A stretch of DNA of 64,000 bases from QYOJ01 sp043806735 (GTDB taxonomy: Bacteria > Bacteroidota > Bacteroidia > Bacteroidales > FEN-979), in contig JAZDGR010000023.1 in NCBI GenBank assembly GCA_043806735.1, positions 9,075 through 73,074 on the forward strand, written 5' to 3'. Positions 8,268 through 18,009 of this stretch are shown one piece after another. Numbering within the stretch: the first letter of the stretch is position 1; each line of letters begins with the position of its first letter. Below the pieces are notes generated by a model, which saw nothing but the letters and a program-made list of their open reading frames with translations, did no database searches and had not been told where the DNA came from. A program made the translations under genes and the position numbers.

Positions 8268-10262
8268 ATGCAACAGAGATATCCGGCGGTCTTATCCTTT
8301 CTTTTTATTTTGCTTTTCATCTCACTGGTGCACCAGCTTCATGCACAGAGAAGTGGAAAACATCAAGGAATTCCGAAAACGTTTCTAAAGTATGATACCC
8401 TGGTATTGGCTCCCGGGGTCTACTTCATCAATCCATACGAATATTGTATTATCGCGAAAGATACTACCATAATTCTGGCATGTTTCCGGAAATTATCAGT
8501 CGAAGAGGCAAACAAGCTTAGGAGTGAATCATTCTATGATTCCATTTATGCTAAACTTGGTGCGAACCAGTTTACCAGCTTGCTTTATGACATTGCCTTT
8601 GTTTCACCTAAGGTCAGTACCCTTCCTGACACAGTGCAGACACAAAAAATTGAAATTCCATTTCTGCCATACGCCGGGAAAGTTATCCGTGAAGTCAGGA
8701 TCAAGACGTTGGATCCGTTCGGTCCTACCATTTTTGATACGACCGGCCAGGCTGATACGAAGCTTGGCGCCTTCGGTAACAAGCTACACATCACGACCCG
8801 AAAGATGGTCATCAGGAAGAACCTGATGTTCAAACCGGGTCAACTCGTGGATCCCGCTAAGATTGCCGACAATCAACGCATTTTGAAAGATCTGCCCTAC
8901 ATTGATGATGCCCGGATCGTGCTAACGGAGACATCCCCAGGAAGTGATACAGTAGATGTAACTGTCATTGCAAAAGATGTCTTCCCTGTTGGAGTAACAC
9001 TTACCATCCTGGACCCGATCAATTATCGCGGAACGATTTACGATCGGAACCTGTTAGGGACAGGTGATCAGTTTGGGATACATCTTTCCGTAAAAGAGGC
9101 CCGGGCTCCATTTTTTAAATTCGACGGATTTTCCTTTAATCTAACGAATATCGGTGGTTCCTTTTTGAACGGACAGATCTATTTTACACGGGATGACGGA
9201 GGAAACCAGCAATGGTTCCTGGGAATAACCAGACCCTTTTACAGTTATTCGGTAAAAGTGGCAGGCGGACTGAACTTTAGCCTGCAGACGACTGTGAATC
9301 CCGTCAATGACACAGTCACCAATGTCGGGAAGTTCCATCAGGAGTACGGCTGGATTGGGTATTCATCCCGGTTATCGGATGCGGATTCAATCACACGAAT
9401 TGTATTTACGGAGGGAGTTTATAACCGTTATTATACGACACGTCCCATCGTAACCATTGATTCCAACAGCGGCTACTACAATACAACCTATTTTCTTACG
9501 GGGATAGCTCTGTCTAAAAACAGATACTACAACGCTGATTATATCAACCAATTCGGGAAGACCGAATTGTTACCTTATGGTCATCTCTATCAGCTTATTC
9601 TTGGGCCCGTTATCACCGAATATTATACCCGGTTCTACATGGACATGGATCTTTCGGCAGGGAATTTTATTAAAAAATTCGGGGGGCTATACGGGCACAT
9701 TAATTTGGGTGGGTATCTCAACAAGGATCACTTAGAGGATTGTCTGCTAAAAATAAAACTAGGATATATGACCCGGTTATACTTATCGAAATCCAAGAGT
9801 TATAAATTCAGATCTTTTCTTAACCTGCAATATATATATGGATTCAATGAGCGGTCAAACAACGAAGACTATGCCGACCTGTCGACAGAAATGGGGATCC
9901 CCCATATAAATATCGATTCTCTCTTCAGGGGCATTAACCAGCTTGGCTTCAACCTGTCGTCAATTGCTTACACTCCTTGGTATTTTTATGGATTCAGATT
10001 TGCATTGCAGGCATCTGTCCAGGGCGGACTTGTTGCAGGACAAGGTCAGCCACTCTACCGCAGGCCATTTTACTGTGGCATCGGCGTGGGGATCCTGATC
10101 AAAAACGACAACCTGGTATTTCCGACGTTTTTCTTCTCGTGTTTTGTTTATCCCACCGTACCGGGTGTTTCCTGGATCCAGTTCAACGGTTACGAAACGG
10201 GTTCACTTGGTGTACCTGATTTTAATGTAAATCCTCCGGTTCTACAAACCATGCAGAATTAA
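8268..10262 (+). CDS. Outer-membrane protein with POTRA-like region (Omp85-related)
   Basis: The 664-residue protein begins directly after the mutase stop codon. It has a signal peptide (about 1-26, ending LHAQ). About residues 125-245 resemble POTRA-type modules (GKVIREVRIKTLDPFG, then LMFKPGQLVDPAKIADNQRILKDLPYIDDARIVL and DTVDVTVIAKDVFPVGV). A long aromatic-rich, alternating-pattern C-terminal half suits a beta-barrel. It resembles BamA/TamA-like proteins but no diagnostic VRGF motif was seen, so its cargo is unknown. Its place at the end of a sugar operon hints at an envelope role. Confidence 0.7.
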   Translation: MQQRYPAVLSFLFILLFISLVHQLHAQRSGKHQGIPKTFLKYDTLVLAPGVYFINPYEYCIIAKDTTIILACFRKLSVEEANKLRSESFYDSIYAKLGANQFTSLLYDIAFVSPKVSTLPDTVQTQKIEIPFLPYAGKVIREVRIKTLDPFGPTIFDTTGQADTKLGAFGNKLHITTRKMVIRKNLMFKPGQLVDPAKIADNQRILKDLPYIDDARIVLTETSPGSDTVDVTVIAKDVFPVGVTLTILDPINYRGTIYDRNLLGTGDQFGIHLSVKEARAPFFKFDGFSFNLTNIGGSFLNGQIYFTRDDGGNQQWFLGITRPFYSYSVKVAGGLNFSLQTTVNPVNDTVTNVGKFHQEYGWIGYSSRLSDADSITRIVFTEGVYNRYYTTRPIVTIDSNSGYYNTTYFLTGIALSKNRYYNADYINQFGKTELLPYGHLYQLILGPVITEYYTRFYMDMDLSAGNFIKKFGGLYGHINLGGYLNKDHLEDCLLKIKLGYMTRLYLSKSKSYKFRSFLNLQYIYGFNERSNNEDYADLSTEMGIPHINIDSLFRGINQLGFNLSSIAYTPWYFYGFRFALQASVQGGLVAGQGQPLYRRPFYCGIGVGILIKNDNLVFPTFFFSCFVYPTVPGVSWIQFNGYETGSLGVPDFNVNPPVLQTMQN

Positions 10263-10293
10263 GTTTGTTATGTAACTTTACTGAAAAAAGATC

Positions 10294-10854
10294 ATGAGTA
10301 TAACCACATCAGGGGAATCTCCCATCAAATCAAAACAGGTATTGGAGATGCTGACCGTTGCCAACGATTTTTGCCTGTTTATTGAGAAAGCAGGAGAGTA
10401 TACCCCGGACCAGATTCTGACTTACCTGCAGCGCGTTTTTCCTGTACTCTATTTGAAAGCCTCTCTTCTGCCTGAACTAGAGATGGAAGATGAAGATGCC
10501 ATTGAGCATTATGTAACCGAAGAACAATGGGAAACGGTTTTCAACGAGCTTCGTTCCAAGCTGGGAGAAGAAGATTTATACTATTATATTGATCTTCATG
10601 AAAAAACGCAGCAGGATGCTGTCAGGGCAAGTATAGCTGAAAATGTCGCCGATCTCTTTCAAGACCTGAGAGATTTTGTCCTCCTTTACCAGAAACCTTT
10701 ACAGTCATTCCAGGAAAACGCTGTAAAAGAATGCCGGCGTCTTTTCGAAACCCGTTATGGTTACAAGCTGGTCAATTGTCATACAGCGATTCATTACCTC
10801 CTTTATCAGGAAGGAATTAACGAAGATTTTTCAACGTTTGAGAATCTATTCTGA
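10294..10854 (+). CDS. DUF5063 family protein
   Basis: A 186-residue soluble, acidic, mostly helical protein, recognised by ASLLPELEMEDEDAIEHYVTEEQWETVF, typical of the Bacteroidota DUF5063 family. No catalytic motif is evident. It follows the outer-membrane gene by about 30 nt and precedes an HPt gene that has its own promoter. The function is unknown. Confidence 0.75.
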   Translation: MSITTSGESPIKSKQVLEMLTVANDFCLFIEKAGEYTPDQILTYLQRVFPVLYLKASLLPELEMEDEDAIEHYVTEEQWETVFNELRSKLGEEDLYYYIDLHEKTQQDAVRASIAENVADLFQDLRDFVLLYQKPLQSFQENAVKECRRLFETRYGYKLVNCHTAIHYLLYQEGINEDFSTFENLF

Positions 10855-10868
10855 AAATCTTATATTTG
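10837..10868 (+). promoter_or_regulatory. Promoter of the HPt gene
   Basis: TTTG (10837-10840), a 20-nt spacer and TATATTTG (10861-10868) match the Bacteroidota consensus. The -33 box lies inside the end of the DUF5063 gene. Confidence 0.7.
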
Positions 10869-10893
10869 CTTCGTCAACCTAACACATGATTCC

Positions 10894-11238
10894 ATGCTTG
10901 ATCGTAACAGATTCAATGAAAACTTTGTGTACCTCGATAAAGAAGTTATTGTTGAGATCATCGATATTTTTCTTGGTGAATACCAGGACCGGTTCAATAA
11001 AATCCAGAAAAACCTCTCTGAAAACGACATTAACCAGCTGAGATTCAATGCGCATAGTCTGAAAGGAGTAATCGCCAATTTCATGGATCCAGTGACGATT
11101 GAATTATCACGCCTGCTGGATGAAAAAGCAAAGCAAAATGATACTACCGACATCCAGGAATTAGTCGACAATCTGAAGCAAGAGTCAGAATCTCTGGCGG
11201 AGGAATTGCGTGTGATACGGGGCGAACTTACTTCCTGA
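10894..11238 (+). CDS. Stand-alone histidine phosphotransfer (HPt) protein
   Basis: The 114-residue helical protein carries the HPt motif FNAHSLKGVIANF with phospho-accepting H54. HPt proteins shuttle phosphate between hybrid kinases and response regulators. No kinase or receiver lies next to it; the nearest hybrid kinase in the window is at 53449. It overlaps the 3' end of the convergent TPR lipoprotein gene by 11 nt. Confidence 0.85.
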   Translation: MLDRNRFNENFVYLDKEVIVEIIDIFLGEYQDRFNKIQKNLSENDINQLRFNAHSLKGVIANFMDPVTIELSRLLDEKAKQNDTTDIQELVDNLKQESESLAEELRVIRGELTS

Positions 11239-12253
11239 GTGCGGATTTGTCCAGTCGGTTTAAACCCTCAATTGCCCTTTCGTTATTCACATCCAGGCCC
11301 AGCGTTTTTTGGTAATCCTTGTATGCTTCTTTCAATTGGCCGTTCAATTCAAATGCATACCCCCGGTTGAACCAGGCGTCGACATACCCTGAGTCAATCC
11401 GGATTGCATTGGTAAATGCATCAATGGCCTTGGGAAAATCATTCAGGTAGACCAGATAGATATATCCTTTGTTGTATGGGGCATTCCGGAAATCCGGTGC
11501 GGCCTTTGACAGTCGGTCATAGGTTATAAAAGCCTTGTCGTACTGCCCGGTATTCTGATAATACATGCCCAGCATATAGAGCGCCTCTTTACTCGCAGGC
11601 TTAATTCGCAAGGCATTGGTCATGTAACCTTCGGCCAGAGGATCATTGCTCAACGAAAAAAGCTCTCCAAGCTGGAGATAGGCTTCGAAATATTGTTGAT
11701 CCTGATCCGCCGCCTTCATCAGATCTCCAACTGCCCTGGTCGTATCCCCTTTTTCCAGTAACGCAATGGCCCGGAGAAAATAGGCTTTGGGATTGTATTC
11801 GTCCTGTTTGATCATCTCGTTTAACACCTGAAATGTTCGGGAGTGGTTTTTTAGAATCAGGTACAGTTTCGCAAGCTTCAGGCGTGCTTCATCGTCGGCC
11901 GGATCAAGAGAGAGAGCCTGGTTCAAGGCATCCATGCAACTCTGGGATTGTCCGAGAAACAATTGAATATCGGAAAGAGTAATGTAAAATGCAGGATTCT
12001 TTTCATTCAATGAAATGGCTGTATTGATATCTTTCAGCGCTTTGTCAAATTCCAGATCATTCAAGTAGAATTTTGATCTCTGGTTATATAAATCCGGATT
12101 TTTTCGATCTTTCTCAATGTCCTCGTTCAGCCTGACAAGCGTAATTGCGGCAGAATCCGATCCATTGTCTTGATCTGATTTTGGCTGGTCAAACCCACAA
12201 CCTGAAAAAATGGCCATGCACATCAGGAGCAACCCGGGAAGAAATAACCTCAT
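11228..12253 (-). CDS. TPR-repeat lipoprotein
   Basis: The 341-residue protein starts at ATG 12253, one base after the recA stop, which gives a clean lipoprotein signal (MRLFLPGLLLMCMAIFSGC with the lipobox FSGC). It consists of tandem tetratricopeptide repeats (for example DFPKAIDAFTNAIRIDSGYVDAWFNRGYAFELNGQLKEAYKDY). Such proteins scaffold complexes at the membrane. The tight linkage suggests cotranscription with recA, which may be incidental. Confidence 0.82.
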   Translation of the reverse strand: MRLFLPGLLLMCMAIFSGCGFDQPKSDQDNGSDSAAITLVRLNEDIEKDRKNPDLYNQRSKFYLNDLEFDKALKDINTAISLNEKNPAFYITLSDIQLFLGQSQSCMDALNQALSLDPADDEARLKLAKLYLILKNHSRTFQVLNEMIKQDEYNPKAYFLRAIALLEKGDTTRAVGDLMKAADQDQQYFEAYLQLGELFSLSNDPLAEGYMTNALRIKPASKEALYMLGMYYQNTGQYDKAFITYDRLSKAAPDFRNAPYNKGYIYLVYLNDFPKAIDAFTNAIRIDSGYVDAWFNRGYAFELNGQLKEAYKDYQKTLGLDVNNERAIEGLNRLDKSALRK

Positions 12254-12254
12254 A

Positions 12255-13265
12255 TTACTTTTGCTCCTTGAGCGTTTCCATGATTTTGCCTTCGAGTTCA
12301 TCCGCAAGTTCAGGGTTATCCAGGAGGATTTTTTTCACGGCATCCCTCCCCTGCCCGAGCTTGGTATCCCCGTAGCTGAACCACGAACCGCTCTTCTTGA
12401 TGATATTCAGATCCGTTGCCAGGTCAATGATCTCAAAGCCCCGTGAAATCCCTTCCCCAAAAATAATATCAAACTCGGCTTTCCTGAACGGAGGGGCGAC
12501 CTTGTTCTTAACCACTTTCACTCTGACCCGGTTCCCGACAGCATTGTCGCCTTCTTTAATCTGATTCAGTCTTCGGATATCCAGGCGGACCGATGCATAG
12601 AATTTCAGGGCGTGTCCACCTGTCGTGGTTTCCGGGTTCCCGAACATGACCCCGATCTTTTCCCTGAGCTGGTTGATAAAAATACAGCAGGTGGCTGTCT
12701 TGGATATTGTGGAGGTGAGTTTTCGCAAGGCTTGTGACATCAGTCTTGCCTGCAACCCCATTTTGGAATCCCCCATCTCCCCTTCAATCTCGCTTTTCGG
12801 GGTCAATGCGGCAACCGAGTCAATCACAATGATGTCAATCGCCCCTGAACGGATCAGGTTCTCTGTAATTTCAAGGGCTTGTTCCCCGTTATCAGGCTGG
12901 GATACCAGCAGGTTTTCCACATCCAGTCCCAGTTTCTGCGCATAGAACCTGTCGAAGGCATGCTCCGCATCAATGAAAGCGGCAATACCTCCTGCTTTCT
13001 GCGCTTCCGATATCGCATGCAAAGCGAGTGTGGTTTTCCCCGAAGATTCAGGGCCATAAATCTCAATCACCCGGCCACGTGGCAATCCACCTATTCCGAG
13101 GGCTGCATCCAGACCAATGGAGCCTGTCTTGATCACCTCTACATGCTCAATGGCCGAATCCCCAAGCTTCATAACTGTTCCCTTGCCGTATGTCTTCTCG
13201 AGCTTGTCGAGCGTCAACTGCAGTGCTTTTAGCTTTTCCTTGTTAACTTCTGCATCTTTTGTCAT
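12255..13265 (-). CDS. recA: Recombinase RecA
   Basis: The 336-residue protein carries out strand exchange and is the co-protease for LexA-type repressors. Walker A is GPESSGKTT, and the typical GGLPRGRVIEIYG and INQLREKIGVMFGNPETTTGG segments are present. Start chosen at ATG 13265 (MTKDAEVNKEK) because a strong Shine-Dalgarno sequence, AAGGAGG, lies just upstream; the longer frame would read through it. Strong SD sites are otherwise scarce here. The ATAATnATTAT operator of the dnaE/dinB cassette is not seen upstream of recA. Confidence 0.97.
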   Translation of the reverse strand: MTKDAEVNKEKLKALQLTLDKLEKTYGKGTVMKLGDSAIEHVEVIKTGSIGLDAALGIGGLPRGRVIEIYGPESSGKTTLALHAISEAQKAGGIAAFIDAEHAFDRFYAQKLGLDVENLLVSQPDNGEQALEITENLIRSGAIDIIVIDSVAALTPKSEIEGEMGDSKMGLQARLMSQALRKLTSTISKTATCCIFINQLREKIGVMFGNPETTTGGHALKFYASVRLDIRRLNQIKEGDNAVGNRVRVKVVKNKVAPPFRKAEFDIIFGEGISRGFEIIDLATDLNIIKKSGSWFSYGDTKLGQGRDAVKKILLDNPELADELEGKIMETLKEQK

Positions 13266-13383
13266 AAGTCCTCCTTTTTGATTTTTTCCCATTAATCCGG
13301 GAAAGGGTCAAAAGGTTATATCGATTTGTGAATCAAAAGTAAAAAATATAATAGGGAGGAACTGTTTTTCATCCGCAGAGTTA

Positions 13384-14034
13384 TTAACAAACCGATTGTT
13401 GTTCCCTCCTGAAGTATTTGCAAAAACCTGATATCCCGCATTCTCCGCATGCCGGTTTCCGCGCCTTACACACATACCTTCCGTGCAAGATCAGCCAATG
13501 GTGCGCACGCGGGATCAATTCGGGGGAGATATACCTGACCAGTTGCATTTCCGTCTGGTACGGATTTTTGGCGCCGGTAGTCAAGCCAATCCGTGCCGAG
13601 ACTCTGTGTACATGCGTATCCACCGCCATGGCCGGTTTATTGAAAAGCACAGCTGCAAGAACGTTGGCAGTTTTCCGGCCAACTCCCGGAAGTTTCTGAA
13701 GAGTGTCTATATCGGATGGCATAATCCCGTTAAAGTCCTGGGTCAGAACCTGCGCCATACCTATCAGGTTTTTGGTTTTGTTGTTGGGATAGGAACAACT
13801 TTTTATCAACTCGAAAACCTCTTCAGGAGTTGCGCCAGCAAGCTTCTTTGCCGTGGGAAATTTCTTATAAAAAGTAGGCGTGGTCTGATTTACCCTCTTA
13901 TCGGTGCATTGAGCTGAAAGAATTACTGCTACGGCAAGCTGGTAGGGATCGTGGTAATGAAGTTCCGTACCGGCATCGGGATTGTGCTCCTGGAAATAGC
14001 GGATAACCTGTTCAAATCGTTCCTTTCTTGTCAT
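13384..14034 (-). CDS. nth: Endonuclease III (DNA glycosylase/AP lyase)
   Basis: It removes oxidised pyrimidines in base excision repair. The 216 residues (start MTRKERFEQV, ATG 14034) include the helix-hairpin-helix LPGVGRKTANVL with the catalytic lysine, the aspartate in AVDTHVHR, and a C-terminal 4Fe-4S motif C-x6-C-x2-C-x5-C (CKARKPACGECGISGFC). Confidence 0.95.
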   Translation of the reverse strand: MTRKERFEQVIRYFQEHNPDAGTELHYHDPYQLAVAVILSAQCTDKRVNQTTPTFYKKFPTAKKLAGATPEEVFELIKSCSYPNNKTKNLIGMAQVLTQDFNGIMPSDIDTLQKLPGVGRKTANVLAAVLFNKPAMAVDTHVHRVSARIGLTTGAKNPYQTEMQLVRYISPELIPRAHHWLILHGRYVCKARKPACGECGISGFCKYFRREQQSVC

Positions 14035-14071
14035 GGCGGTGGGATGAAAACGCAAGGCGCTATGATTCTAT

Positions 14072-15184
14072 TTAAAATCCGCGGCCAAGAATGGTGATTG
14101 AGCCCCTGAAGATTTCTTCGTCATAGAGCCCCTGACATTTGAGGATATAGAAGTAGACACCGTCAGGACAATTCCCACCATCCCAATCGCCACTCTTGTA
14201 ATTGATTGCGGAGAATACTTTTTTCCCCCACCGGTCAAAAATCACCATTTCGTTTCCGAGGTAAGCATCGCGGAAATCAACCTCGGTATTGCCTTCGATC
14301 TGGATCTTGAACTGATCGTTTTTCCCATCACCGTTTGGTGTAATGGCATAAGGTATCTTCAATTGTGCAATTTTTACCCGGATATCATGTACCACCGTGG
14401 TATCACAGCCATTCAGATCGGTGATTGTCAAAAGAATTGGATACTCCCCCGTTTTGGCGTAGGTATGAGTGGTCGGATTGACGTTTGATACCGTGATTTC
14501 ATCAGCGAAATCCCATTCCCAGTTGACGATTGAATCGAGATATTCGGGAGGAAATTCAACTGTAACCAGTGGATTTGTAAGGTAGAACGTATCCTGCGGG
14601 TGGGCGTAATCGTGGAGATAGGAAATAAACGAGATTCCAGGCGATCTAAGGACATCTACATAGTAGGCGCTATCGAGTATGCATCCGGCCGAATCATATA
14701 CTTTCAGCCGGTAGTTACCCATACAGAGACCGAATACGATCGTATCCTGGGAATATCCGCCTCCCCAGACAAAGTCGTATGGAGGAGTGCCTCCGGAGAC
14801 CAGCGCTTTAAACTGGCCTTTGCAATCGGCCCGGCATCCCAACGCGTTATACCTGTAAAGTGTATCAAACTTCATGGCAGGGTGCATGCGAAGATGCGCG
14901 TCGTTGCTGGTATCGATGGTTATTCCGTTGGAAACGATACACCGGTAAAATCCGGTATCCGATTCCAGGGCGTGTGAAAAGGAAAGGGTATCGTTGTTTC
15001 CCGGAATATCTATCCCGTTTTTTTGCCAACGGAAGGTAATTGCCCCTGTGTCGGTAACCGAAGCGATAAAGGCCATGCTATCGCGGTAACAAATTAGGGT
15101 ATCTGACGGGGTCACCACGCAAATTAACTGGGCCTGTGAGAAGAAAGGAAAATAAGTGATAAGCAACGGGAGGAATCGTCTCAT
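14072..15184 (-). CDS. Secreted Ig/PKD-domain protein with type B T9SS (gliding-motility-associated) C-terminal domain
   Basis: Starting at ATG 15184 the protein has a signal peptide (MRRFLPLLITYFPFFSQAQ), an Ig-like domain (SMAFIASVTDTGAITFRWQKNG), an SprB-like repeat (GGTPPYDFVWGGGYSQDTIVFGLCMGNYRLKVYDSAGC), a PKD domain (WEWDFADEITVSNVNPTTHTYAKTGEY) and the C-terminal sorting domain beginning IPYAITPNGDGKNDQFKI. That tail marks export by the type IX system and probable surface anchoring. It is likely a surface adhesin; the ligand is unknown. Confidence 0.87.
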   Translation of the reverse strand: MRRFLPLLITYFPFFSQAQLICVVTPSDTLICYRDSMAFIASVTDTGAITFRWQKNGIDIPGNNDTLSFSHALESDTGFYRCIVSNGITIDTSNDAHLRMHPAMKFDTLYRYNALGCRADCKGQFKALVSGGTPPYDFVWGGGYSQDTIVFGLCMGNYRLKVYDSAGCILDSAYYVDVLRSPGISFISYLHDYAHPQDTFYLTNPLVTVEFPPEYLDSIVNWEWDFADEITVSNVNPTTHTYAKTGEYPILLTITDLNGCDTTVVHDIRVKIAQLKIPYAITPNGDGKNDQFKIQIEGNTEVDFRDAYLGNEMVIFDRWGKKVFSAINYKSGDWDGGNCPDGVYFYILKCQGLYDEEIFRGSITILGRGF

Positions 15185-15207
15185 CAGTAGGATCGTGGTT
15201 TGCATTG

Positions 15208-15239
15208 CAAAAGTAAGAATTATTTCTAAACCGGTCAAA
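15208..15239 (-). promoter_or_regulatory. Promoter of the T9SS surface-protein gene
   Basis: On the minus strand TTTG (plus 15236-15239), a 20-nt spacer and TACTTTTG (plus 15208-15215) match the Bacteroidota consensus. Confidence 0.65.
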
Positions 15240-15322
15240 AATGCCTTTTTTGAGCGAGAAGGCTGTCAAATTATCCGTGATGTGCCTGAATTTGTTCAAC
15301 GGCAAGGTTTTTGCCAACCGGC

Positions 15323-15370
15323 ACCAGGGTATCAGGTTACCAGGGTACCAGGTTACCAGGTTAACAGGTC
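15323..15370 (+). repeat. Tandem array, 8-nt period, six units
   Basis: Units in order: accagggt, atcaggtt, accagggt, accaggtt, accaggtt, aacaggtc. It lies between divergent genes, next to a second array with a different period. Confidence 0.85.
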
Positions 15371-15374
15371 ATAA

Positions 15375-15409
15375 GTAATTTTAATTTTTAATTTTGAACT
15401 TTTAATTAA
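15375..15409 (+). repeat. Tandem array, 7-nt period, five units, containing the clpB -7 box
   Basis: Units: gtaattt, taatttt, taatttt, gaacttt, taattaa. The clpB ATG follows 5 nt later. A consensus -7 box TAATTTTG (15389-15396) straddles two units, so the array may supply the clpB promoter. Confidence 0.65.
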
Positions 15410-15414
15410 ATAAA

Positions 15415-18006
15415 ATGAATTTCAACAACTTCACAATCAAGTCACAGGAAGCGGTTCAGAAAGCCAAGGAGATAGCCCAGGCTTTTCAGAATCAAGCTAT
15501 TGAGACATCTCATTTGCTGAAAGGAATCCTGACAACGGATGAGCATGTCACTCCTTACCTGTTGAAAAAACTACATGTCAATATTCCCATTTTTACCAAA
15601 GCGCTCGACAAACTGATCGAATCTTACCCGAAAGTCTCTGGTGGAGAGGCTTACCTGAGCAGGGAGGCCAATCAGGCCTTGCAGAAAGCGTTGGCTTATT
15701 GTCAGGAGATGAAGGATGATTTCGTTTCGATTGAGCACCTCCTTCTGGGAATCCTGTCGGTAAACGATGCTACCTCCCGGATGTTAAAAGATAGCGGTAT
15801 TACGGAAAAAGACCTGATGGCTGCCATCAAGCAACTCCGTCAGGGCAGTAATGTAAAAAACCAGTCGGCCGAAGAGAATTACAACGCCCTGACGCGATAT
15901 GCCAGGAATCTAAATGAAATGGCGCGGGATGGGAAACTCGATCCGGTGATCGGGAGAGATGAAGAGATCCGTCGTGTTTTACAGATCCTGAACCGGAGGA
16001 CCAAGAATAATCCGATTCTTATAGGGGAGCCGGGTGTGGGGAAGACGGCTATTGCCGAAGGGTTGGCTCACCGGATCATCGACGGAGATGTTCCGGAGAA
16101 CCTGAAAAGCAAGCAAATCTATTCCCTGGATATGGGAGCTCTGATGGCGGGAGCCAAATACAGGGGGGAGTTTGAAGAACGTCTGAAAAGCGTTGTGAAG
16201 GAGGTGATCAGCGCCAACGGGGAGATCATCCTCTTCATTGATGAGATTCATACCCTGGTTGGAGCCGGGGCGACCGAAGGAGCGATGGATGCAGCCAATA
16301 TCCTGAAGCCGGCCCTTGCGCGGGGCGAGCTGCGGGCCGCTGGCGCAACCACCCTCAAGGAATATCAGAAGTATTTTGAAAAAGACAAGGCGCTTGAACG
16401 CCGTTTTCAGCCTGTCCTGGTCAACGAACCCGATACCCTGGATGCGATCAGCATCCTCCGGGGGCTCAAGGAACGGTATGAAACGCACCATCATGTCAGG
16501 ATCAAGGATGAAGCGATCATTGCTGCCGTAGAACTTTCCCAGCGGTATATTTCAGACAGGTTTCTCCCCGACAAGGCCATTGACCTGATCGATGAAGCTG
16601 CTTCGAAACTCCGGCTGGAAATCAATTCCCTGCCTGAAGATCTGGAGAAGATAGAGCGAAAGATCCGTCAGCTTGAGATTGAACGCGAAGCGATCAAGCG
16701 TGAAAATGACAAAGACAAACTGAAGGAGCTTAATGAAGAGATCGCCAACCTGAGCGACGAGCGGAATGAGATGAAGGCAAAGTGGCAGTCAGAGAAGGAA
16801 CTGGTGGAGCAGATCCAGAACCAGAAAAAAGAAATTGAGTTTTTGAAACTGGAAGCTGAGCAAGCCGACCGGAACAGCGACCTGGGAAAGGTGGCAGAGA
16901 TCCGTTACGGAAAGATTCCTGCCGCAGAGAAAGCGATCGAATCGACCAAACAGAAATTATCGGAGATCCAGAAGGACTCTCCGATGGTGAACGAGGAGGT
17001 AGGCGCTGAAGAGATTGCCGAGATCGTATCACGATGGACCGGCATTCCGGTTACCCGGATGCTTCAGAGTGAACGGGAGAAGCTTATGGATCTTGAAACC
17101 GAACTCCACATGAGGGTTGTCGGACAGGATGAGGCCATCAGCGCCATTTCAGACGCCATCCGAAGAAGCCGGGCCGGTTTACAGGATGCCCGCCGCCCGA
17201 TTGGGTCGTTTATTTTCCTGGGGACCACCGGGGTTGGCAAAACGGAGCTGGCCAAAGCGCTCGCTGAGTTTTTGTTTAACAACGAGAACAACATGGTGCG
17301 GATCGATATGTCGGAATATCAGGAACGTCACACGGTCAGCCGGTTGATTGGCGCCCCTCCGGGATATGTAGGGTACGACGAAAGCGGTCAGCTGACCGAA
17401 GCCGTCAGAAGGAAACCCTACTCGGTGGTACTTCTGGATGAGATCGAAAAAGCCCATCCCGATGTCTTCAACATTCTGCTCCAGGTCCTTGACGACGGCC
17501 GTTTGACGGATAATAAAGGGAGGACGGTCGATTTCAAGAACACGATCATCATCATGACCTCCAACATCGGATCGCACATCATCCAGGAGAACCTCGAGAA
17601 AGTAAATAACACCAACCGGGAAGAGATCCTGAACAATACGCGCCGCCAGGTGTTTGACCTGCTGAAGAAAACCATCCGGCCGGAATTCCTGAACCGTATT
17701 GATGAGATCATCATGTTCCAGCCCCTGACCCGGGAGGAGATCCAACAGGTTGTCAGACTGCAACTGAGCCTGGTGGCCAAAATGCTGGAAAAGAACGATA
17801 TCAGGCTGACCGCAAAAGAAAAAGCGATCGATTTCATCGCCAACATCGGGTTTGATCCCCAGTACGGTGCACGGCCAATCAAACGGGTATTGCAGAAACA
17901 GGTTCTCAACGAACTCTCCAGGATGCTTTTGCAGGGGAAGGTCGATCGCGACTCGGAGATCATGGTAGACGTCAAAGATGGCAACCTCATCTTTAAAAAC
18001 AAATAA
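15415..18006 (+). CDS. clpB: ATP-dependent disaggregase ClpB
   Basis: The 863-residue AAA+ chaperone resolves protein aggregates with DnaK. The N-domain is residues 1 to about 145. NBD1 has Walker A GEPGVGKT (204-211) and Walker B IILFIDEIHTLVGAG. The coiled-coil M-domain lies at about 405-530 (DLEKIERKIRQLEIEREAIK). NBD2 has Walker A GTTGVGKT (603-610), and the C-terminal domain follows. The M-domain distinguishes it from ClpA and ClpC. The gene stands alone, in front of convergent MORN gene. Confidence 0.98.
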   Translation: MNFNNFTIKSQEAVQKAKEIAQAFQNQAIETSHLLKGILTTDEHVTPYLLKKLHVNIPIFTKALDKLIESYPKVSGGEAYLSREANQALQKALAYCQEMKDDFVSIEHLLLGILSVNDATSRMLKDSGITEKDLMAAIKQLRQGSNVKNQSAEENYNALTRYARNLNEMARDGKLDPVIGRDEEIRRVLQILNRRTKNNPILIGEPGVGKTAIAEGLAHRIIDGDVPENLKSKQIYSLDMGALMAGAKYRGEFEERLKSVVKEVISANGEIILFIDEIHTLVGAGATEGAMDAANILKPALARGELRAAGATTLKEYQKYFEKDKALERRFQPVLVNEPDTLDAISILRGLKERYETHHHVRIKDEAIIAAVELSQRYISDRFLPDKAIDLIDEAASKLRLEINSLPEDLEKIERKIRQLEIEREAIKRENDKDKLKELNEEIANLSDERNEMKAKWQSEKELVEQIQNQKKEIEFLKLEAEQADRNSDLGKVAEIRYGKIPAAEKAIESTKQKLSEIQKDSPMVNEEVGAEEIAEIVSRWTGIPVTRMLQSEREKLMDLETELHMRVVGQDEAISAISDAIRRSRAGLQDARRPIGSFIFLGTTGVGKTELAKALAEFLFNNENNMVRIDMSEYQERHTVSRLIGAPPGYVGYDESGQLTEAVRRKPYSVVLLDEIEKAHPDVFNILLQVLDDGRLTDNKGRTVDFKNTIIIMTSNIGSHIIQENLEKVNNTNREEILNNTRRQVFDLLKKTIRPEFLNRIDEIIMFQPLTREEIQQVVRLQLSLVAKMLEKNDIRLTAKEKAIDFIANIGFDPQYGARPIKRVLQKQVLNELSRMLLQGKVDRDSEIMVDVKDGNLIFKNK

Positions 18007-18009
18007 AGG

